Source of the DNA: Herbaspirillum sp. meg3
GTDB lineage: Bacteria; Pseudomonadota; Gammaproteobacteria; Burkholderiales; Burkholderiaceae_D
Reading direction: 5' to 3'
NCBI RefSeq assembly: GCF_002257565.1
Contig: NZ_CP022736.1
Span: 3,100,001 to 3,164,000, forward strand
Length of the DNA stretch: 64,000 nt
Translations under genes and position numbers: made by a program
Part shown: positions 34,615 through 43,303 of the stretch, piece after piece
Position numbering within the stretch: position 1 is the first letter of the stretch
Layout: each line of letters starts with the position of its first letter
Notes under the pieces: generated by a model
The model's database searches: none
Told to the model about the DNA's origin: nothing
The model's input: only the letters and a program-made list of their open reading frames with translations

Positions 34615-35370
34615 ATGCCATTTGTCACCAGCGCCGGTCGGCGCATTCACTACGAAATCAGCGGAGAAGGGCCTGACCTGCTCCTGCATCATGGTTTTAC
34701 CAGTAGTTCGCAAGCCTGGCGTTTTTTTGGTTTCACCGAAGTCTTGCAGAAACACTATCGCGTCGTCGCCATCGATGCACTCGGCCACGGCCTGAGCGAC
34801 AAGCCGCACGACACCCACGCTTACACGCTACAGCAGCGCACTCAAGACGTCGTGGCCACACTCGACGATCTTGGCATCGACAAGGTCAACTACTGCGGCT
34901 ACTCGCTGGGCGGCTGGGTCGGCTACGGCATGGTGCGTTATGCGCCACACCGCCTGCAATCGTTGATCCTCGGTGCAGCCCATCCCTACGCCGACACCAG
35001 CTGGGAGGCGTTCAAAGGGCTCGACGGCACCGATCCGGCAGCCTTCATCACGGCCTTTGAATCGGTACTCAATGAAAAAATTTCCGCTGAAGTAAAGATG
35101 ATGATCCGCGCCAATGATTTGCAGGCGCTGGCAGCAGCGGCGCAACAGCCACGCGCCTCCATGGAAGACTTGTTGCCCTTGATCGCTATGCCCTGCCTGA
35201 TGTTTTGCGGCGACGCCGATGCGCGTCATGCGGCAGTGAAGCGCTGCACTGAATTACTGCCGCGCGCGTCCTTTGTATCGCTGCCGGGTGTGACGCATTT
35301 CGGCGGGCTGATGCAGAGCAAGCTGGTGTTGCCGCCTGTGCTGGATTTTCTGGCTGCGCAGTCAGCCTGA
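34615..35370 (+). CDS. Alpha/beta hydrolase
   Basis: This is a 251-residue cytosolic hydrolase. DLLLHHGFTSSSQAWRFFG supplies the oxyanion hole, AIDALGHGLSDKP the usual second loop, YCGYSLGGWVGYGMV the nucleophile elbow (Ser), CGDADARH the Asp and GVTHFGGL the histidine. It resembles the broad 3-oxoadipate enol-lactonase/haloperoxidase group. It lies 12 bases downstream of the VOC gene and is presumably cotranscribed. Precise substrate unknown. Confidence 0.85.
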   Translation: MPFVTSAGRRIHYEISGEGPDLLLHHGFTSSSQAWRFFGFTEVLQKHYRVVAIDALGHGLSDKPHDTHAYTLQQRTQDVVATLDDLGIDKVNYCGYSLGGWVGYGMVRYAPHRLQSLILGAAHPYADTSWEAFKGLDGTDPAAFITAFESVLNEKISAEVKMMIRANDLQALAAAAQQPRASMEDLLPLIAMPCLMFCGDADARHAAVKRCTELLPRASFVSLPGVTHFGGLMQSKLVLPPVLDFLAAQSA

Positions 35371-35393
35371 TTTGCTGAGCAGCTTATTTCAAC

Positions 35394-35828
35394 TCATTTC
35401 AACTTATGCACGATACGGCCGGTGACTGCTTCACCGGCTTTTTCATCGCTGTCGAATTGTTCGCGCGCACGTTGCAAATCGGCATAATGCCGCTCCGCCC
35501 AGTTGTCCAGCGCAATCAGCGTCTCGCTCAGGGATTCTCCCAGCGGGCTTAACTCATACTCCACGTGCGGCGCGGCTGTCTCCAGATTGCAGCGCGTCAC
35601 CAGACCGTTGCGCTCCAGCTCTTTCAATGTCTGCGTCAGCATCTTTTGCGAGATGCCTTCGATCTTGCGCAGCAAAGCATTATTGCGCATCGGCCCCGCT
35701 GCCAGTGCAGGAAAAATCAGCAAGGCCCATTTGCTGCCGACCAGTTCGAGTGCCTTGCGCGATGGGCATGCGAGACGATAAATATCAGTCTGCGTTTCTT
35801 CTGCAGAAATTTTGTTTGCGGGTTTCAT
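35394..35828 (-). CDS. HxlR-family transcriptional regulator
   Basis: This 144-residue winged-helix protein has CPSRKALELVGSKWALLIFPAL at the start of the HTH, LLRKIEGISQKMLTQTLKELERNGLV as the recognition region and VEYELSPLGESL as the wing, all HxlR hallmarks. A Cys near residue 21 is in the position used for redox or electrophile sensing in some HxlR proteins. An in-frame TTG at 35837 is less likely than the ATG at 35828. It is divergent from an SMR efflux gene 85 bases away, its probable target. Confidence 0.88.
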   Translation of the reverse strand: MKPANKISAEETQTDIYRLACPSRKALELVGSKWALLIFPALAAGPMRNNALLRKIEGISQKMLTQTLKELERNGLVTRCNLETAAPHVEYELSPLGESLSETLIALDNWAERHYADLQRAREQFDSDEKAGEAVTGRIVHKLK

Positions 35829-35829
35829 G

Positions 35830-35846
35830 GTTACCAAAAAGTACCT
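35830..35846. promoter_or_regulatory. Imperfect inverted repeat, candidate HxlR operator
   Basis: GGTTACC and GTACC flank a run of A directly upstream of the HxlR start, in the intergenic region shared with the SMR gene. HxlR proteins commonly bind such imperfect GTA-containing repeats and autoregulate. Placement is the main support. Confidence 0.3.
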
Positions 35847-35913
35847 ACTTGTTGCACTTTCGCCCTTTACCTATGCTGAGCGCCTGTTCAATTGATTCCT
35901 TACGGAGAAACAA

Positions 35914-36231
35914 ATGGCTTGGATTTACCTGTCTTTGGCAAGTGTAGTGGAAATTATCATGGCGATCGCGCTCAAGTATGCAAACGGCTGGACCAAGCTG
36001 ACGCCAAGTCTGATCGGTGTCGGCGCAGCCGCGTGCAGCGTGTTGTTCCTGACGCTGGCCATGCGCAATTTACCCGCCGGCACGGCGTATGCCATCTGGA
36101 CCGGCACCGGTTCTGTCGGGGTGGCAGTGCTGGGCATTTACCTGTTCAACGATGCCTTGTCACCGTTGCGCCTGCTGTGCATTGCCCTGATTATCGCCGG
36201 CACTATCGGCCTGCGCTTGTTGGATGCATGA
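35914..36231 (+). CDS. Small multidrug resistance (SMR) family transporter, Gdx/SugE-like
   Basis: This is a 105-residue four-helix dual-type SMR protein. The essential Glu13 is in SVVEIIMAIALKYANGWT. LTPSLIGVGAAACSVLFLTLAMRNLPAGTAYAIWTG shows the SugE/Gdx-like helix 2-3 region. Gdx proteins export guanidinium and Qac proteins export cationic drugs. Residue 16 is Met where Gdx has Trp, so the subtype is not certain. No guanidine riboswitch fits in the 76-base upstream gap. The divergent HxlR regulator likely controls it. Confidence 0.87.
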   Translation: MAWIYLSLASVVEIIMAIALKYANGWTKLTPSLIGVGAAACSVLFLTLAMRNLPAGTAYAIWTGTGSVGVAVLGIYLFNDALSPLRLLCIALIIAGTIGLRLLDA

Positions 36232-36248
36232 TAGGTTTGGAGTTAAAG

Positions 36249-36274
36249 AAAAGGCCGTCACGAGGACGGCCGCT
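36249..36274. terminator. Hairpin between SMR and lipoprotein genes
   Basis: GGCCGTC pairs with GACGGCC over a short loop between the convergent SMR gene and lipoprotein gene, with A-rich sequence on the left only. It could terminate minus-strand transcription. Confidence 0.5.
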
Positions 36275-36301
36275 TTCACCAACTTACATAGGGTTATTCA
36301 A

Positions 36302-36679
36302 TCAGTCAGCAAACTTGACTGCCGTTCCCTTGGCTTCGATATAACCCCACGTTGTCATACCGACACCACTCTTGTAGACCACATTCACGATCGCATCGGC
36401 CCCCATGGCGGCAGCCTTGTCGGACAAAATGATGTCGACCTGTTCCTTGGTCGGATCACGATGGAAAATCGTCAATTTCTTCACTTCACCCTCGACTGGT
36501 CCAAGCTCTTTGTACTTCTTGTCGGACAAGGCCGTCTCGCTGATGATGATCTTGTTGGCGTTCGATAGTCCTTTGGTTGACGCAAATGTAGTATCGGTGT
36601 CGGTACGATAAGACGCACAACCGGCGATCAGCGCCAACATAGCTACAGTGACAACATACTTCGTGGATTTTCCAATCAT
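36302..36679 (-). CDS. Small lipoprotein with YbjQ-like C-terminal region
   Basis: This 125-residue protein has lipobox IAGC (Cys21). The C-terminal half (DKAAAMGADAIVNVVYKSGVG and YIEAKGTAVKF) resembles the beta-alpha-beta pattern of the YbjQ/RcsF-like fold, in which a helix ending in GADAI is followed by strands ending in GTAV. Function is unknown; an envelope-sensing or structural role is possible. It is a single gene convergent with the SMR gene. Confidence 0.7.
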   Translation of the reverse strand: MIGKSTKYVVTVAMLALIAGCASYRTDTDTTFASTKGLSNANKIIISETALSDKKYKELGPVEGEVKKLTIFHRDPTKEQVDIILSDKAAAMGADAIVNVVYKSGVGMTTWGYIEAKGTAVKFAD

Positions 36680-36927
36680 TCTTTGACCCCAAATATTGTT
36701 GATATTAGTAAGACTTCGGCGATAGCAATCGAGCAGAAAAATCGCCGCTCACATTCTGACACAACAAGCAATTGCACAGAAACGCCTGTTTCCGGACTTC
36801 TGCTGTTATACTGCGCCCCGTGCGGCACATTCTCCAGTCAAAGTCCGCTGTCCTCCCGACGTTTCAATCCCGTTTGCCTGCGACTGGCGCCCACTGCGGC
36901 GACAGGCCGATATTTTTAAATTCCACT

Positions 36928-38328
36928 ATGTCATTCTCATCTCTCGGTCTTTCCGAGGAAATCGTTCGTGCCGTAACCGAACAGGGCTATACCACGCCAA
37001 CTCCAATTCAGATGCAAGCTGTACCTGCAGTGCTCGCCGGTGGCGACTTGCTGGCAGGCGCACAAACCGGCACGGGTAAGACCGCCGGTTTCACGCTGCC
37101 GCTGCTGCAACGCTTGTCGTCGGTCGAGCGCGTCAAGATCAACGGTCATGTGCCTATCCGTGCACTGATCCTGACTCCGACACGTGAACTGGCTGCGCAG
37201 GTTGAAGAAAGCGTCCGCCTGTACGGCAAATATCTGCCACTGACTTCCGCATGCATCTTCGGCGGCGTCGGCATCAATCCGCAAATTCGCCAGCTCAAGC
37301 AAGGCGTCGACATTCTGGTCGCAACACCAGGCCGTCTGCTGGATCACATGCAACAGAACACCGTCGACCTGCGCAATATCCAGGTTCTGATCCTGGACGA
37401 AGCTGATCGCATGCTCGACATGGGCTTTATCCGTGACATCAAAAAGATCCTCGCGATCCTGCCGAAGAAGCGTCAGAACCTGCTGTTCTCGGCGACCTTC
37501 TCCGACGAAATCAAGGCACTGGCCGACGGCCTGCTGAATTCGCCGGCAATGATCGAAGTTGCGCGTCGCAACTCGACCGTCGAAGTGATCGGCCAAAAGA
37601 TCCACCCGGTCGATCGCGACAAGAAGCATCCGATGCTGGCGCACCTGATCAACACGCACAAATGGACGCAAGTGCTGGTGTTCACCCGCACCAAACACGG
37701 TGCCAACAAGCTGGTCGAACAATTGGAGCGCGACGGCATCACCGCCATGGCGATCCACGGCAACAAGAGCCAGGCTGCCCGCACCCGTGCGCTGGCCGAG
37801 TTCAAGGACGGCAAGCTGCAGGCACTGATCGCCACCGATATCGCAGCACGCGGCATCGACATCGATCAACTGCCGCACGTGGTCAACTATGATCTGCCCA
37901 ACGTGCCGGAAGACTACGTTCACCGTATCGGCCGTACCGGCCGCGCCGGCGCAACCGGCTCTGCCGTGTCGCTGGTGTGCGTCGACGAGCGCGACATGCT
38001 GCACGACATCGAACGCTTCATCAAACGCGAAATCCCGGTCGAAATCATTCCTGGTTTTGAACCCGATCCGAAGGCGAAACCACAGCCGATTCAACTGCGC
38101 AGCGGCGGTGGCGGCGGTCAACGTCGCCAAGGCGGTGGTGGTGGTGGTGGCGGTCGCTCGCAACAACCGAAAAAACCGGGCGCCGGAAGTGGTCAAGGCC
38201 AGCAAGCATCGGCCAAGCCGCGTCAAGGCGGCCCTGCCAAGCCACAAGGCCAGGGTCCTGCACAAAACCGCGGACCTGCTGCACGTCCTTCGGCATCGAC
38301 ACATCGCTCCGGTGGTCGCGGCAGGTAA
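36928..38328 (+). CDS. rhlE: DEAD-box RNA helicase, RhlE type
   Basis: This is a 466-residue ATP-dependent RNA helicase. The Q motif is GYTTPTPIQMQAVPAVLAGG, Walker A AQTGTGKTAG, motif II LDEADRML, motif III SAT, and motif VI HRIGRTGRAG. The C-terminal tail (about 395-466) is a low-complexity Gly/Gln/Arg/Pro-rich RNA-binding region with runs of eight Gly, as in RhlE proteins that act in ribosome assembly and mRNA decay. ATG 36928 gives the family N-terminus (MSFSSLGLSEEIVRAV). The longer frame from 36772 is not supported. Confidence 0.94.
   Translation: MSFSSLGLSEEIVRAVTEQGYTTPTPIQMQAVPAVLAGGDLLAGAQTGTGKTAGFTLPLLQRLSSVERVKINGHVPIRALILTPTRELAAQVEESVRLYGKYLPLTSACIFGGVGINPQIRQLKQGVDILVATPGRLLDHMQQNTVDLRNIQVLILDEADRMLDMGFIRDIKKILAILPKKRQNLLFSATFSDEIKALADGLLNSPAMIEVARRNSTVEVIGQKIHPVDRDKKHPMLAHLINTHKWTQVLVFTRTKHGANKLVEQLERDGITAMAIHGNKSQAARTRALAEFKDGKLQALIATDIAARGIDIDQLPHVVNYDLPNVPEDYVHRIGRTGRAGATGSAVSLVCVDERDMLHDIERFIKREIPVEIIPGFEPDPKAKPQPIQLRSGGGGGQRRQGGGGGGGGRSQQPKKPGAGSGQGQQASAKPRQGGPAKPQGQGPAQNRGPAARPSASTHRSGGRGR
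38131..38154 (+). repeat. Trinucleotide (GGT)n run in rhlE
   Basis: Repeated GGT/GGC triplets encode the eight-glycine stretch of the RhlE tail. The run is in frame, so slippage would change only linker length. Confidence 0.7.
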
Positions 38329-38365
38329 AATAGCTGCTTTCGACTAAACAGCGCGGAGTATCGAA

Positions 38366-38854
38366 GTGGCAGAAATGATCGACGTCATCAAGGCAGATCT
38401 CAACAATCCGCGACATGGCGTCGCCATTCTCGACATGCTCGATGCGTATGCATCCGATCTGATGGGCGGCGGCGAAGGCATCACCGATTTCGTCCGCACT
38501 CATCTGATCGATGAATTGCGCAAGCGCCCTTCCGTGCATGTGTTCCTGGCGTTCGATGGCGATACGCCGGCCGGATTTGCGAATTGCATCGAAGGCTTTT
38601 CCAGCTTCGCCTGCAAGCCCCTGCTCAACATCCATGACTTTGCGGTCGCACCTGCTTATCGTGGACGCGGTATCGCAAAACAGTTGATGCACGCGATTGA
38701 AAAGTGCGCACGCGAGCTCGCCTGCTGCAAGATCACGCTGGAAGTATTGGAAGGCAATACAGTCGCTCGCGCACTCTACGCGAGCACTGGTTTCAGCGGA
38801 TACGAATTGAATCCGACAACCGGCAAAGCCATCTTCATGCATCGCCTGCTGTAA
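38366..38854 (+). CDS. GNAT-family N-acetyltransferase
   Basis: This is a 162-residue GNAT protein. The acetyl-CoA-binding motif A is clear: DFAVAPAYRGRGIAKQLMHAIEKCA (about residues 92-116, with the RGRGIA loop). Motif B is GNTVARALYASTGFSGYEL. The substrate is unknown. The start is GTG at 38366 with GGAG 8 bases upstream. It follows rhlE after 37 bases in the same direction, so cotranscription is possible. Confidence 0.85.
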   Translation: MAEMIDVIKADLNNPRHGVAILDMLDAYASDLMGGGEGITDFVRTHLIDELRKRPSVHVFLAFDGDTPAGFANCIEGFSSFACKPLLNIHDFAVAPAYRGRGIAKQLMHAIEKCARELACCKITLEVLEGNTVARALYASTGFSGYELNPTTGKAIFMHRLL

Positions 38855-38867
38855 CACGAAGAAAGTG

Positions 38868-38893
38868 AAAAGACCCGGCGCGCGGGGCTTTTT
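38868..38893 (+). terminator. Probable terminator after the GNAT gene
   Basis: AAAGxCCC pairs with GGGxCTTT, one mismatch in the stem, followed by TTTTTT, starting 14 bases after the GNAT stop. Confidence 0.6.
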
Positions 38894-39464
38894 TCTCACT
38901 GAGTAGCGCGAAACCAGTTTACCCAACTGAAGCGGCTAGCTTTTTGCTCTCCAGCCTCAGACGTTGCCTACACCCCCATTAGGGGCACACAGAAATTTCC
39001 GCCTCACTAAGGGGATAGAGCAAGCATTTTTGCTCATCTTCTTTTACATCGCCTCCCAGAAGACTATGCGCATTTCAGTTTTTCTTAATGCCATCAGCCA
39101 GCGTGCGTCAAAAATCCCTAAAAGTATTTTGAGATGATTTCTATAGATTGGCAGAGGCATGGTTCGGGCATTAACGCCTGTACTTATCGTTTGAAATATA
39201 CAAGCACCCCACCAAATGTCGAGCCGACGTTTCTGCGGTCAATACACCGGTTAAGACAGTGTCGCCTCCTGAACACAACAATATGATCGCTGCCGGATGT
39301 TATCGACCGCGGCTCTCAAAAATCGTAATATAAAAGAAATAATTTAGAATTTTTCATAACTCCCTCAACGATTAACAAGTCCTTCATCATGCATGGACAC
39401 CGCAATCTGCTCGATAAAGAAGAGACCGGAAAATGAATATAAATCGATGTGAGGAAATAAAAAA
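38894..39464. other. Gene-free, AT-richer stretch before the fimbrial adhesin
   Basis: About 570 bases with no supported gene. Composition is visibly AT-richer than flanking DNA, especially 39320-39464. It contains CCCC-ATTA-GGGG (38974-38985) and a nearby CTAAGGGGATAG (39005-39016), and a small GAGCAA/TTGCTC stem at about 39017-39034. These may be regulator sites for the adhesin gene. Nothing recognisable as a transposase remnant was seen. Confidence 0.5.
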
Positions 39465-40487
39465 GTGAAGATAAAGACCTTCATCAGCTTAACTATCATT
39501 GGCTTGTGCGGTCTTCTGTTGCATGAAAAAATTCTTGCAGCGCCATGCAAAATGTTGGGAGGCGCACCGACGCCTATCGACATCACCGTGCCCACATTAA
39601 GCGTCGCGCGCGATACGCCTGTGGGCGGTGTTCTGGCCACCGTTGACAGCAGGACCAGTCGTACAGCGTTCGATTGCTCTACCGCTAATAACTACATAAC
39701 CAGCCAATTGCCTAGAACGATCTCTTCAGACGGCGTCATGGAGGTCATCGATCAAAGCGGCAAGCCTATTCCCGGACTCGGCGTGCGTCTTTCAGAGGGC
39801 ATCAACGTTGCTGTCAGCGGCAAATGCATAAGGTTGGACTCGCGTTATGTATCAAGCAACAGCATTCTCACGTGCCGGCAATACTTTACGATCAGAAACG
39901 GCGGAGGGCCGGTTCAAGAGATAGGTGGAACCTTCAGTTTTGGCTCTATCAGGCTCACCTTCGTCAAGACTTCGGATCAGATAAGTTCTGGGGTTCTTGG
40001 AGCGGATAATGTGTGGACCACCCAAGTAGACAATTATCCGCCGATAATTTACCGCATCACTGGCGGAAGCCGGCTAATCAGCAACCCCTGTACCTATAGC
40101 ATACCGCCATCCGTACCGCTAGGATCGCTTCCACTGTCAGAGCTTCAGAGCAGAAAACCCAGCAAATCGGCGCCGTTTCAGTTAACCATCAACTGCGCCG
40201 CCGGCGTCAAAGTAAAAATCAATATCGCCCCCACAGGTGGCTCCCTCGTAACCGCAGCTGCCGGTACGATTACCAATAGCGATACCTCTACAACCGGCGC
40301 ACAAGGAGTACATGTGCAATTGCTCGACAAAAATAACGTACCAGTGAAATTGGGAACGGATGTCGACTACGGATTACAAGCCAGTGTGTCGACATTTAAT
40401 TTCAGCGCGCGCATGGTGCCAAGTGGCACAACGACGAAAGCCGGCCGCGTGACGGCCGGCGCTGTGGTGACCTTTACGTTTCACTAG
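39465..40487 (+). CDS. Orphan two-domain fimbrial adhesin
   Basis: This 340-residue exported protein has a signal peptide (ISLTIIGLCGLLLHEKILAA). An N-terminal domain (about 26-205) has four cysteines (Cys28, then FDCST, GKCIR, LTCRQ) and would be the binding lectin-like domain. The C-terminal domain (about 210-340) is a type 1 pilin fold: NPCTYSIPPSVPLGSLPL, FQLTINCAAGVKVKINIAP, AQGVHVQLLDKNNVPVKLGT and a terminal aromatic strand VVTFTFH for donor-strand exchange. This layout is that of FimH-like tip adhesins. GTG start at 39465 with GAGG upstream. No chaperone, usher or major pilin gene is in the window, so it must use one encoded elsewhere or be a relic of a transferred cluster. Confidence 0.8.
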   Translation: MKIKTFISLTIIGLCGLLLHEKILAAPCKMLGGAPTPIDITVPTLSVARDTPVGGVLATVDSRTSRTAFDCSTANNYITSQLPRTISSDGVMEVIDQSGKPIPGLGVRLSEGINVAVSGKCIRLDSRYVSSNSILTCRQYFTIRNGGGPVQEIGGTFSFGSIRLTFVKTSDQISSGVLGADNVWTTQVDNYPPIIYRITGGSRLISNPCTYSIPPSVPLGSLPLSELQSRKPSKSAPFQLTINCAAGVKVKINIAPTGGSLVTAAAGTITNSDTSTTGAQGVHVQLLDKNNVPVKLGTDVDYGLQASVSTFNFSARMVPSGTTTKAGRVTAGAVVTFTFH

Positions 40488-40569
40488 AGCGGCATCAATC
40501 CAGCGTTATCTAAACAGTCTCGTAATACAAAACACTGCTGAAGGAAGCAACACGGTCAACGCACGCGTC

Positions 40570-41703
40570 TTATACCGCAACTTTCTGGCCACGCGATTTG
40601 CCTGAACTGAGATAGTCGGCAATCGAATCCTGCGTGACCTCTCCCAGATACATGCCGTCCGCATCGATAACCGGCATCCAGCTGGCGCTGTGCTTGTACA
40701 TCTTCGACAGCACCACGCGCAAATTTTCATCCGGCGTGGCGTTGAGTGTGAACGGCTTGACCTTGTCGCCACTGACACCTTGTACACCACGAATATCGCG
40801 GCGGCTGACGTAGCCGAGAGCGCGATTATGGTTGTCGGTGATGGTCAGATAGCGTGCATCCTGATCATCCATCAAGACCATTGCATCCTGCAGCGGTAAA
40901 CCGGGGCGCGCCGTCGCAGGCGTTGTCGCTGCGTCACCGGCACGCACCAGCAGCAAGCGCTTCAGCGTGTGATCCTGACCGACGAAGGCGCTGACGAAGT
41001 CATCCTTGGGACGCGCCAGCAAGGTATCGGGATGATCGAACTGCACCAGCTTGCCCGCGCGGAAAATTGCCACCTGATCGCCCAGCTTGATCGCTTCATC
41101 GATGTCATGACTGACCATGATCACGGTCTTGTTGAGCTGACGCTGCATCTGGAAGAATTCGTTCTGGATCGATTCGCGATTGATCGGATCAACAGCGCCG
41201 AACGGCTCGTCCATCAACAGCACCGGTGCATCTGCCGCCAGTGCACGAATCACGCCGATACGCTGCTGCTGACCGCCCGACAATTCACGCGGATAGCGCT
41301 TCAAAAATTTCGCAGGATCCAGCGCCACCATCGCCATCAATTCCGTCGCACGGTCACGGCAACGCTTCTTGTCCCAACCAAGCAGGCGCGGCACGATGGT
41401 GATGTTTTCTTCGATGGTCATGTTCGGGAACAAGCCGATCTGCTGAATCACATAACCGATGTGGCGACGCAGACTGACTTCATCGATGCCGGTCGTATCT
41501 TCGCCGTTCAACAGAACACGGCCCGAGGTCGGCTTGATCAATCGGTTGATCATTTTCAGCGTCGTGGTTTTGCCGCAACCGGATGGTCCGAGGAAAACAC
41601 AAATTTCGCCTTCTGCCACTTTCAGGCTGACGGAATCGACAGCCTTGACGAGGTTGCCGTCTTTTTGCGTATAGGTTTTGCTGAGTTGGTCGAGTTCGAT
41701 CAT
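40570..41703 (-). CDS. Osmoprotectant ABC transporter, ATP-binding protein with CBS domains
   Basis: This is a 377-residue ATPase of the OpuC/ProV/YehX type. Walker A is GPSGCGKTTTL, signature LSGGQQQRIGV, Walker B PVLLMDEPFGAVDP, and the switch histidine is in VSHDIDEA. After the ABC domain (to about residue 245) lie two CBS modules (about 255-370), which sense ionic strength in OpuA. It is the last gene of a four-gene operon and overlaps the preceding permease gene by four bases. Confidence 0.93.
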   Translation of the reverse strand: MIELDQLSKTYTQKDGNLVKAVDSVSLKVAEGEICVFLGPSGCGKTTTLKMINRLIKPTSGRVLLNGEDTTGIDEVSLRRHIGYVIQQIGLFPNMTIEENITIVPRLLGWDKKRCRDRATELMAMVALDPAKFLKRYPRELSGGQQQRIGVIRALAADAPVLLMDEPFGAVDPINRESIQNEFFQMQRQLNKTVIMVSHDIDEAIKLGDQVAIFRAGKLVQFDHPDTLLARPKDDFVSAFVGQDHTLKRLLLVRAGDAATTPATARPGLPLQDAMVLMDDQDARYLTITDNHNRALGYVSRRDIRGVQGVSGDKVKPFTLNATPDENLRVVLSKMYKHSASWMPVIDADGMYLGEVTQDSIADYLSSGKSRGQKVAV

Positions 41704-42350
41704 TTTTGCAGTCCTTTCGGTGTCAGAAGTCGTTGCAGGCTTTGCAGAAGAATGTCGGCGACAATCGCCAGCAGACTGATGAGCACGGCGCCCACAACCA
41801 GTTTTTGCATATTGCTTTGGCTGATCGCATGCAAGATCAACACGCCCAGCCCACCGGCGCCGATCACGGCGGCAATCGCCATCACGCCGATGTTCATCAC
41901 CACGGCGGTACGTACGCCACCCAAGATCACGGGTACAGCCAGCGGCAGATCCACCATGCGCAGACGCTGCCAGAAGGTCATGCCGATGCCGATTCCGGCT
42001 TCCTGGATACCGCTGTCGATGTTGTCGAGCGCGAGGAAGGTGTTGCGCATGATCGGCAGCAGTGAATACAGAAACACCGCTGTGATCGCCGGCAAGGGGC
42101 CGATGCCTGCGCCAAATTGCGAGAAAACGGGGATCATCAGACCAAACAAGGCAATCGAAGGCAAGGTCAGCACCACAGTGGCCAGGCCGAGCAATGGCGT
42201 CGCCAGCCAGCGATGCCGTGTGATTGCAATGCCCAGCGGCACGCCGATCACAATGGCAAGACTGACGGCGATGCCGACCAGCTTGAGATGCTGCAACGTC
42301 AGATTGAGGATGTTGTGCCAGTCGCTGGAGAGATATTGAATCAGATTCAT
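41700..42350 (-). CDS. Osmoprotectant ABC transporter permease (second)
   Basis: This is a 216-residue inner-membrane protein with about five helices and a BPD-type permease domain. The cytoplasmic EAA-like loop that contacts the ATPase is IQEAGIGIGMTFWQRLRMVDLPLA. It is of the ProW/OpuCB/YehW type. It lies 10 bases after the binding-protein gene and overlaps the ATPase gene, so stoichiometric expression is expected. Confidence 0.9.
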   Translation of the reverse strand: MNLIQYLSSDWHNILNLTLQHLKLVGIAVSLAIVIGVPLGIAITRHRWLATPLLGLATVVLTLPSIALFGLMIPVFSQFGAGIGPLPAITAVFLYSLLPIMRNTFLALDNIDSGIQEAGIGIGMTFWQRLRMVDLPLAVPVILGGVRTAVVMNIGVMAIAAVIGAGGLGVLILHAISQSNMQKLVVGAVLISLLAIVADILLQSLQRLLTPKGLQK

Positions 42351-42360
42351 GGCAGGCTCC

Positions 42361-43284
42361 TCAAATCAAACCCTGCTGCTGCAGGAATTCGGTGACGACC
42401 TTGCCTACAGGCTCCTGGTCGATATCAACGCGCTTGTTCATCTCGGTCATCTTTTCGGTGTCGATGGTGGCGGACAGCGCATTGAGCTGTCCGGCAAGTT
42501 CCGGATTCTGCTCCAGCACTTCTTGCCGCACGACCGGCGTCGCTTTGTAGGGCGCGAAATACCCCTTGTTGTCTTCCAGCAGTTTGAGATTGAATCCCTT
42601 GATGCGTCCGTCTGATGAATACGTCAGCCCCACATACAGCTGCTCATTGCGCAAGGCGGTATAGACCAAGCCCGGATCCATCTGCTTGACCTCGCTGCGG
42701 TCGAGCTGAAAGCCGTACAGTTTTTGCATCGGGTCGAGACCATCGGGACGCGACGCAAACTCATAATCAACACCCATCAGGTGCGGCTTGCCACCAGCCT
42801 GCTGCTCTTGTGTAATGCGCTGCGCGAGATCCTCCAGCGTATTGATACCCTGCGCGTCGGCCAGTTTTTGCGGCATGGCGAAGGCATAGGTATTGTTCAG
42901 CGCAGATTCGTTGAGCCAGATCAGACCAATCTTCTTGTCGAGCGCTTTGACGCGTTCATAGGTTTCTTCCGCATCGAGTTTTTCATCGACGTGGTTGTAG
43001 ACGATCAGCGAAGTGCCTGTGTATTCCCAGACGATGTCGAGCTGATTGCTTTCCTGCGCCTTGCGCATGAGCGTCGAGCCGAGGCCGTTTCGCAGATCGA
43101 CGTCGTAGCCTTTTGCACGCAGATATTGCGCGGTCATTTGCGACAGAATCAGTTGCTCGGTGAAGTTCTTGCCGCCGACCAACAGATTGGAGGCCTGTGC
43201 TTGCGCGGTTGTCAGCGCTATGGTCAGTGTACCCAGCGTCAATGCCAGTGCCGTGAAGACCCGGCCAAAATATGATTTTTTCAT
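42361..43284 (-). CDS. Glycine betaine/choline-type substrate-binding protein
   Basis: This is a 307-residue periplasmic protein of the OpuAC/OsmF type. The signal peptide ends at TAQA-QA. The mature start SNLLVGGKNFTEQLILSQMTAQYLRAKGYDVDL and the region IVWEYTGTSLIVYNHVDEK are typical of OsmF/YehZ and OpuC binding proteins. The aromatic cage residues cannot be assigned with confidence. ATG at 43284 has AAGGA 9 bases upstream; an in-frame start at 43317 would place charged residues before the signal. Second gene of the operon. Confidence 0.9.
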   Translation of the reverse strand: MKKSYFGRVFTALALTLGTLTIALTTAQAQASNLLVGGKNFTEQLILSQMTAQYLRAKGYDVDLRNGLGSTLMRKAQESNQLDIVWEYTGTSLIVYNHVDEKLDAEETYERVKALDKKIGLIWLNESALNNTYAFAMPQKLADAQGINTLEDLAQRITQEQQAGGKPHLMGVDYEFASRPDGLDPMQKLYGFQLDRSEVKQMDPGLVYTALRNEQLYVGLTYSSDGRIKGFNLKLLEDNKGYFAPYKATPVVRQEVLEQNPELAGQLNALSATIDTEKMTEMNKRVDIDQEPVGKVVTEFLQQQGLI

Positions 43285-43303
43285 CTTGCGCTTCCTTTTG
43301 TTG

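Noticed and set aside
35838..35913. Guanidine riboswitch upstream of the SMR gene
   Set aside because: The 76-base gap is too short for ykkC-type RNA plus promoter, and no matching conserved segments are seen.
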